A stretch of 64,000 nt of DNA from Spongiibacter thalassae (GTDB taxonomy: Bacteria > Pseudomonadota > Gammaproteobacteria > Pseudomonadales > Spongiibacteraceae). A program made the position numbers and the translations under genes. Shown in pieces: positions 44,104 to 53,300 of the stretch. The number at the start of each line of letters is the position of its first letter. The stretch's first letter is position 1. Where the stretch lies: contig NZ_JAAWWK010000003.1 of assembly GCF_012272835.1 (NCBI RefSeq), positions 186,001-250,000 on the forward strand, written 5' to 3'. The notes under the pieces are model-generated. The model saw only the letters and a list, made by a program, of their open reading frames with translations. It ran no database searches and was not told the origin of the DNA.

Positions 44104-44301
44104 GCTTTTTCTCCTTGTTTGCCGTGATGCGAAGTGGATAGCTTTCCTCCCTAAAGCTCCGACGTGAATCGCCGGAGAAATTTCTATATGACTATTGTGA
44201 GTCTGTCAGCAAATTGCGTTCAGAGTTCACTACAGAGAAAAATTTATTAGCGGAAGGGCGTAAGGCTGTGGCGCACTGAGGATAAAAAACTCGGGAAGGA
44301 A

Positions 44302-44335
44302 TGTCCCCGGAGCCACTGTATGGGCTCCGGGGACA
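44302..44335 (-). terminator. Strong hairpin after the giant lipoprotein gene
   Basis: Perfect 13-bp inverted repeat (TGTCCCCGGAGCC and GGCTCCGGGGACA) with an 8-nt loop, 4 bp after the stop of the 11-kb gene. On the minus strand a T-run follows only about 14 bp later, so termination may be imperfect. Confidence 0.75.
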
Positions 44336-44339
44336 AGGC

Positions 44340-47300
44340 TTATCGCAGGGGGATTGCGATGGGCGTTAACCGGGCTCTTACCGTATTGGCGTAGGGCTCG
44401 GCGATATTTTGCGGTGTTGATGTCGGCACCATAAACTGCCATTGCTGACCGTCGATTTCGGTCAGGGGAGCGGGGGTGAAGGCATTGTCACTGTCGTGGG
44501 TAAAGAAATAGTGAATGCCGTGGGCACCAAAGGCCCCCTGCCGTTGGTCGCAGCGCAGGCTGGCGTAGTCGGTGCCGCCATTGGCCGCTTCGTAGCCGCT
44601 GATGACCCGCTGGTCGCTGGAGACTTCTCCCGGCCAGGGTCGCGCTATGGGGTCGTCGCCTGTACCGTCGTCAAGACAGGCGTCGTCGCGGTAGTAGGGG
44701 ACAATCAAGGGGTTGCTCAATGCCTGGGCATTTTTCAGCTCAAAGATGTACACCAGCGAGCCAGTGTCGCCCTTGCCGGATACCTGCTCCCAATTATTGA
44801 ATCCCAGTGCGAGATTAAACGTGGGGTCCGGCGCATCGAAGAAGGCCTGGCAGCGTTCCAGCTCCGCAGTGTCGGGAGCGCCGACGAAGGGTATTGGCAG
44901 GGCATCGAGACGCTCGATCACATCAAGAATGCCGTCGCGGATCTCAGGTGGCGTATCGCTGTAGAACTGCTCGCAACCAGGTAGCGAGTCAATCTGGCCG
45001 AGTTCGTCGTTAATACCGTCAATAGGCACCCCCTGGGGGCGGAACATGGTGTAGTAGCGCCCCTCGGCCACATTTTCATTGGCCTCGGGCACCATGGCCG
45101 AGCGGTTGTAATCCCACGAGGTGTACAAACCATCGGGCGGAATGGGGTGAACCCGGATTCGGTAACGGTAGGTAATCAACTCATTGTAAAAGGTCTCCGT
45201 CTTGGTCACGTTGGTGCCTGAGTCGGCGCCCCATACCTCACGAATGGCGCGGACTGCCCCCCGGCGCTCGCCGATCAGCGTGGAGTTAGCTTCCCAGTTC
45301 ACCTGTTCGTCCTCAAAACCCACCAGAGACACTGTGGAGTCGGGGCTTTGCTGGAAGGCACGCCCTTTCCAGCGGTCGATCAGGTCGGGGCGAGCCGTCC
45401 AATAGTCGCTGTCGGTGGTGTTATCTCCCGGGGATTTAATGCGAATATCCCGCACCATCCATCGCCCACTGGCCTCCCAGCGGTAGGTGTCGGTGGTGAC
45501 CACGGTGCCATCCCGGGGGAATCGGTCGCTGCTGGTGCGGCTGATATTTTCGCCGTCGTCACAAACGCTGCCACTGCGATTAGGGCCGTAGCCGGTGTTG
45601 CTGCTGCCGAGTTTTTCCGGGTCGTCGGCGGCGAAAAATCCGCGGTCTATCCACTGGTCGGCATCGGCGTTGCGCTGATAATTGACATAGCCGTTTGCAC
45701 TGGCAAAGCTGGAGCCGCCATTTTTCTGTACCAGATACACCGCCCGGGGCGGTGCGGCCTCACCCTGCAAGGGGTCGAGTAGAGATACGACCTGTACCGC
45801 GTCCCAGTCGTTGGGGAAATTGTTGTCGGCTTTCAGGTCGCCGGCATCGCCGGCCATGAACACCACTTCATCGTCGTCGTCGAGACCACGCACCGGGTCA
45901 GGGGTTGCCGGTGCATATTCCGCGGTGCAGCCCTCGCCATAGGCATTCCACATTTCCCGATCCCAGACATAACTGAGCTCGGGGTCTGTCCCCGAATAAA
46001 ACGAGAAGCTCGAATTGGCGTTGGCCAGGAAGTAGGGCATGCGCTCATCGACCTGAACCGGTATTTCTACAAAGCGGTCTGTGCTGCTGTCGTAGCGGTA
46101 GGCGGCGATGCGGTTGACGTCTGCGCCACTGGGGATCTGGTCTTCCATACCGGGGGCGGGATAAATCAAGGTGCCGTTGTGGGCACTGCGATTATCCAAC
46201 TCGAAGGGGCCGGGAACCGCCCCCGCTTCGCTGACGCCGTCGGGGTAGGGTTTGGCGATTCCTTGAGCTGCTGGCACGCTCCAGCCGGGCAGCTGTGCAC
46301 CAGTCAGTATTACCGGCTCAATGCGGCGCTCGGCGCTGGCGGCTTGCTGAACACTGCCACTGGCGCTGCTGCCCAGCCCCAGAGCGTTGCCCAGTTCCCT
46401 GTCGAAGTCTGCACTGTTGCCGGTGCTGGCGGCGGCAATAGCGGCGTTCACACTGTCAGTGTCGCCGCCCAGAACATTGCCAAGGTCGGCGGCAAATTGG
46501 GCAAAGGCTGCCTGAAAGCCGCTGTTAGCGGCGGCGGTGTCGCCAGTGATAAAGAGTTGTATCACTGTGGACATGCTGGCAAAGAAATCGGCGATAGCAC
46601 CGGTCAGTCCCGTGCCTCGCCCCGCATTCGAAGGAGTCTCGGGTAGCGGTGTGTGATTGCCGTAGATATCGCTGCCGCTGACACTGATGCCGTTGCCAAG
46701 GTCGGTTATGTCAGCACGGTAGACCGCCACGGGCTGGCCGTTGCGCATGGTAATTACAGGTAAGTGGCTTTCTACGGTATCGCGACCATTACTGAACACC
46801 ACTGAACCCGCCCTTACCGGTGCGGGAAGCTTTGGGTCAACATCCCGGTCGATCAGACGGTAGTTGTCGGGGTGCGGGGTATAGGACAGTGTCGCTTCGT
46901 AGCGGTGGTCGGCGTAGGCAACGGCCTCTCCGACCACAAGACTGTCACTGGCGGATACGGTAAAGCCGCTGGATTCAATCTTGTAACTGGCATTGCCGGT
47001 GTCGATATGTCGCCCGTGTACGACAAAGCGGTAGCGCCCGGTGGGCCAATTAACGGGGGCCTCAAAGGTGGCGCTCCACAGGTGGCTGCCGGCGCTCAAA
47101 CGGTAGTCGAGATGTATTTCGTAAAGGCTTGCCAGTGCCTCGCCATTGCGCCGGACAACATTCTGCCACTCGCCGTTTTGCTTTTGCTGTTGCAGGGTTA
47201 CCTTAGGGAGATCGAGCAGTGGGTCGCTACCCTCCCAGGTGAAATAGGTGGTAGCGAATCGCGGAATATCCCCCGGTTGCTGCTGGGCAATCGGGTTGCC

Positions 47301-50300
47301 GTTGAGGGGCAGGGCGGCCGGTTGGGGAACACTATTGTAGTAATCGCTGTACAGGTCGTAGTCGATACTAAGTTCATCGGTGGGGGCGGCGCTGCCGTCG
47401 CGCAGGGCGCGAACAAGGTCGAGTTGGGCGTTGAGCAAGCGTGCGCCTAACTTCCAGCCCCAGAAGGTAGTCGTGCCCTCGGTGCCGCCCAGTTCCCAGT
47501 CCGCTTTGATGTCGGGCAAGAGGTAGCCAATATGGTCCTGGGCGTAGCCCCAAATAAAGGTGTCGGTGGCTTGGTAGCCCTCGTTTGCTGCGGCCTCGAT
47601 CAGGCGCAGGCCTTGCTCAACCAGTGCTTCGCCCGGTTGGGCGAGAAACAGGGCGCTGCCGATTTTAAATGCGGTCAAGCGGGTGTCCTGGGGGACAAAG
47701 GCACCGTTTTCGCCGACGCCGTTGTCGGCGAGATCCATGGGGTCAGGCATGGGGGCGGGAAGACAGGCGGGGATGCTTTCGCCGCTGTCCGGGCCGGTTA
47801 CCGGTACGCCAAGCTCGGGGTTGCACTGGGCAGCACCCCATTCATAGGGAAACTCATCGCCGGAGTAGCCCAGGGTATCTCTGGACAGCACGATACGCTG
47901 CGAGACCACGCGAATGTCCGGCGCAAGGTCGAGGTTGTTCACCGAGTGATATATCGCCATGACCTGGGGAGCCATCAGTTTGCCATAGCGCTCCATGCCC
48001 TGGAGTTTGGGGCGCGCGACGTTGCGCGGGCTGACATCACCTGCGGCACTTTGCACCAGCATTGCCACTACGGGGCGGTCGAATTGCTGCTCGACTTCAC
48101 GTTCGATTGCGGCGAGGACATCGCCTGAAAAATGGAGGTTTTCAACATCGAAGGCGATGCCGTGGGCGGAATAGTTCACCACAGTGGCCAGTGGCTCGCC
48201 CTGGGCGTCGTCGATGCGCAGTACGCCAATACGCTTGCGCAGCTGATCCTGTTGGGCAACCCGCTCGGCGGTGTAAATGCTGCGGCTGCGGCGAAAGCCG
48301 TTGAGCCCCTGTTCATCACTGCCAGTGGCGTAACCGAATTGGGCAGGCTGCTGGTTGCGTACCGATTCGGCTACCACTTCTGCCAATTGGCTTACGATGC
48401 GGCGGAACAGTTCGGGTTGATAAAGATCCATTGCCAGCCAGAAGTAGCGGGTGGAGTGATTGGCAATCGCACCGGGGCCATCGTGGGTGTGGGTTGCCGA
48501 CATCACCAGGCCCTGTTGCAGGCTGCAACCGGCGGGCAGGTCATCACCCAGCAGTGCTTCGGCCTGTTCTGCAACCTTGACTACCACTTCGTCGAGCATA
48601 CCGATGAAATCGGTTTTGACCATAACGACGCAGTCGCTGCCATCATACAGCGACACCGCTTTGGTAATCAGTGAATCGTAATAGCCCCTTGTGGGTGGTG
48701 AGTAGGTGGCGTAGGGGGCATGTACCGCGCGAAGTTCATCGGGAACGCTGGGCAGGGGGTGTCCGTCGTGATCCTGTGCGGGGAGGAAATCGGCAAATTC
48801 ATCGACAAAGGCCTGGAAGCCTGTAGCGGGGTTTATGTCGGGGAAGTCCTCGAATTCCTGGGCGACTGGAATATAGTCGCCGCCCACGGGAGGGCGCGCG
48901 TAGCCACCCAGAGGTGTGCCCACCGGCACGCGCAATTCCCGGCGTGCGGTGCCCGCCATGAGCATAGACGGCGGCGTGCCGTTGTCGCCCTGTTGCGGTG
49001 ACGGCTCGTCGAGAATGAGTCCGGCGGCAGTGCCGGCCTGCTGGGCGCCAGCGATAGCGATGTCTCCGGCGAAGGCACCGGAACTGCTCTGCAGGGTGTT
49101 AATCGCGCTGTTGAAGTCCCCGGCGGCAAAGGCCGCCATGGCATCCCCCAAGCCTGCAGAGAGTGCATTCAGGGCGGCGTCAAAGCCATCTTCGGGTGGC
49201 GTGGGCGAGGGCTCGCCAGAGGGTGGTGCCACCGGTGGTGTTCTCGGGCAGTCGCCCGGTGAGCGCACATATTGGGTATGGCGAGTGTCGATAACCCGGC
49301 CCTGACGATGCAGGAAGTGGGCTTTCTGACACATACCATGGGCGACGCCTCGGGGGTAACCGTGGGGGTCGTGCTCATCACCTCGCGGGGCAATATTGCC
49401 GATGGGCGGGGTGACCGTTTTGCCCTCGTCAAACTCGATAAAGGCCGACTTGTCGCTGCGGCAGCCACTGACGCAGAGACTGCCGGCAGGGCTGTCGTAG
49501 GCGGTATTGTCGCGGTCAATCAGCGGCAGTTGCCAGAAATATTCAACGTCGGGATCACGCTCGGTGAAGAAGTCGAATTTGTTGTTGTAGCTGAACGGCA
49601 CACCATCGCCAGGTGCCCGCTGGTAGAGATCGGCAATCTCGACGCCCACGGTGCGGGCCATGACCTGGGCACTCCAGTGGGTCACCTGATGGTCGGCGAA
49701 GGCCGGTTGCAGCAATACCTGGTTATCTGGCCCTTTCAATACGCTGTTGTCGCTGATGTGGTGGGCATAGCCATTGTTTTCACTGCGGTCCCACAGCATC
49801 TGCATCAGCGCAAAGCCAACGTCGCGGTCAAGATCGTCGGGGTAGGACAAGTAGAGTGGCATGGCGTAGGGTGGCAGGCCAGGCTGTGTCGGGTTGAACT
49901 CACTGTCGAAGTCGACACTGCGGCGCAGCAGGGTGGAGTAGTTCATGCCCACCACACCGAGTACCGCCCGTTGTACGTCCTTGGACACCGCTGCCAGCGC
50001 ACCGCCGACTATGCCTCCCTGGGAGTTGCTGTCATAGAACACTTCGCTGTTGTCGAATACCGGCTGGCCGTTAAGGCGGAAGGCCTCGTGGGCGCCAAAG
50101 CCGTCCTGGTGGCGTAAAGCCCGGGCCAGGAACATATAATTCAACAGGCCCTGTTGGGAGGCGTCGGGGATGACGGCGAAGTTGGACAGGTCGGCCAGTA
50201 CGCTTAATACATTGGGAACATCGCCAGTAGAAAACCCGAAAAGGTCGACCGCACACAGCAGGAAGTTATAGTCGCGACTGAATTCCGGCACCCGCTCATA

Positions 50301-53300
50301 GGTCACGGCCTGGTGGCCATCGAGCAGTCCGTGACCATAGATGGCGGCTCTGGCCGGGTTGGTGGCGCTGGCTTGCTCGGGAATCTGGCAGGTAAAGCGT
50401 GTTGTCATTGTGCCGGTGCTATCGGGCAGACCGTCGCCGTATTGCTGGTCAGCGGTGCCATCAGCCGGGGAGTAAAACAGACGGTTGGGCGGCACGGAGC
50501 CACCATCGGCGATTCCGACGCCCTCGAACAGGGCCTCGCAGCCTGAGCGCATATTGTCTTCGGGAATTCCGGCACAGAGTGTTTCCGCTCGAGTGCTGAC
50601 GTTGTCGGCTGGCGCAGGGTCAGTGGGGGTCACAAAACTGGGTACGATAATGGTGCCTTCGATGCGACGGGCAATCCCGCTGCGTGGGGCTTCGGTGACC
50701 TTGTCAACGGAGAATGTCGGGGCGTTGCCAAGGGCCAGAATATTGCCGTGAGGGTCTTCCTGCTGACCGAGAGACGAAAAGGCTGTGTCTCGCATATGGC
50801 GCAGCCGATTCACGGTGTTTTCGGCGCTGGCTACGGTAAAGTCCCAAGCCAGGTAGAGGTCACTGTGGTTTATCGCGATGCCGGCGTTTTCGAGCACGGG
50901 TCTTACGTTGGCGTCCCATTGGGCGCAGCGTTCGCCTAGCTGTGGTATCGCGGTAGTTTGCTGGTCACGGCAGGTACGAAATGAGGGCTGGGCGGCAAGG
51001 TAGTCGTCGCTGTTGGCGCTGGGGAGTCGTCTCAGCACGGCGACATAGCGTTTGCCGTGATCAAAATTGCGTGCGGGACGAATAATTACCGCCGCGCGCG
51101 GTGCTTTGCCTGGGTCGGGGTTGGCCAGGTTACTGCCGGGCAGCAGTAGTCCGGCGTTCAAATCAATTTCTGCCCAAATTGGGTGGGGCTCGCCGGTTTC
51201 CGCGTCGAGCACCAGAATTGACGAACCCTCGAGGTCGAGGGATTCGCTGAGATGGGTGAGTCGCGGAGCACCGGGAATGGTGCCGTCTTCATTGGCCGCA
51301 AGACCGGGTACGAAGGTCAGCAACATTTGGCCGGGGCTGAAGCCATCGTTGCGATTCCACTCGCTGGGGTCGATGGGTTTGCCGGCGCTATTGCGCGGCA
51401 TGCCGAGAATATTGAAATTTACCCGGCGGTCACTGCCGCCACGGCTGGCCGATTGAATGCTGCCATCACTGGCGGCCACGGTGAAATGGTCGCTGGGAAA
51501 CGGAAACAGACAGTGAGAGGGGTCGAGAATATCGCAGCCCTGAACCTGAGCCTGGGCCGCGTGCAACACCACTTCGCCATTGGCCGGCAGCGGTGCGCCG
51601 CCATCGACAAGGTTCGCGTAAATCTGGTCTGCGGCGCCCTGCAGCGGTGGCCCCAGTTCGGGAACGGTTGCAATGCAGCGGCTGTTATCCGGGGTACACA
51701 CCGCAAAACCGGAGGCGTTGGCGAGCTGTTCGGCGCTGCAGCCCGTTTCATCAACGGCGGCACCCTCGGCGGTAGCCGGGCAGTTGTCGCTGTCGTTGGG
51801 CACGCCGTCACCATCGGTATCGGGGTCGGCGCCGGGCAAAACCGCGTCCGTCGATTTCGACGGATCCGGTTGCGCGGCGTCGTCTACCGCGTAAAGCGGC
51901 AGTGACACCATGCCATCGATGGTCACCGCAGGCAGGGTGACATCCCGTGATGCCGAGCTGGCGAATTGGGGATGCACCGCGTAGAACAGCACCGCAAGTT
52001 CATCGCCACTGTTCAGTCGCTCGGCAATGCCGACCAGGTCGATATCGTGTTCGCCGAGGCCACGCACGGGTTGCAGTTGGTCGTCGATCAACACGAAGTT
52101 GCCGCCGCCAGGGGCTTTCTTACCAATGCCGACAAAGGTGATGCTGTCGCAGCCGCTGTCGGTTGGCAGCGCCGGGACAGAGCAATCCTGCGCCTGTTCA
52201 TTACCACCGGCAAGACTCGATACCGTTACCTTAAGGTGGGGTATTCCCGCCAGAACGGCACCATTTCCGGCCTCGATAGTGCCAATCGGAGCGGCCACGG
52301 GTAGATTGCCGGTTAAGTTGGCCACGCCACTGCCGCCATTGGGTACGATGGCAGCGCTGATGGCACGGCGGGTGTAGTTGCTGCTGCCCCGAGGGGCAAT
52401 GACATCCGCAGCCGCCAACTTGACGGTGTCACCATTGGTGCCAAGAGCAAAGCAGGTGTCATTCTCCGGGGTACCCGGCAGCGTTGCGGGGCTGGCGTTC
52501 AGTGGCTTGAGTCGTGCGTTGAACCAGGCTTGCTGTTCATTGCTGGAGTAAAATCCGCAGCTCCCTGCGTCCTGGGTGGGTGAATCAGGAGACTGGGCAA
52601 AGGGCAGTACGTGGCCGCCGTTGTGGGTGTAAAGGGTGACATTGGCACCGGCGGCACTCAGACACTGGTAGTTCCACCAGGCGTGGTTGTAGTTAAACAG
52701 GGTGTCGGTCATGCCCTGGGTTATCAGTACGTCCAGTCCGCTGAATTCAGTCTGCGGATTCAGCGGTTCACGCAGATAGTCGCCATAGGATTCGCGGCCA
52801 TCTTCACCCCGGGGCGGAACGTTATAGCTATTGCTTACATCCGCCATCGGGACGGTATCGGCACCATAGCTGAGGTAGGGCATTGTGGGCAGGTTGCTGG
52901 CTTTACACCAGTGGCCGAGGCCACCGCGGTATTCAAACCAGTCCAGCGACTGCCGGGGCCATTGGTTGACGGCCAGTGCGCGGGCAAAGGTTTCCTGAAT
53001 AAACGGATCCTGGCCGTCGTCAAAGGCGACATTTTGCCCCGCCATCATTTTTTCGATGGTTTCCGGGCTGACGAGGCTGGCGCTGCCAGCGGCATTACCC
53101 AATCCTGACAAGGCCAGGCCCCACAGTGTTTTTACCGCATCGCCGGGGTTCAGCGCATCGCGCAGGTCGTGCCAGGTGATATCCGGTGCAATGGCGTCGA
53201 GGCGTTTTTTGGGGTCGGTGGTAAGCAGCAGAAGCTGATAACCGCCGCCGTAGCTGCCGCCCTGGGAGCCTACGAGCAGGTTGTCGCCACCCACAACGCT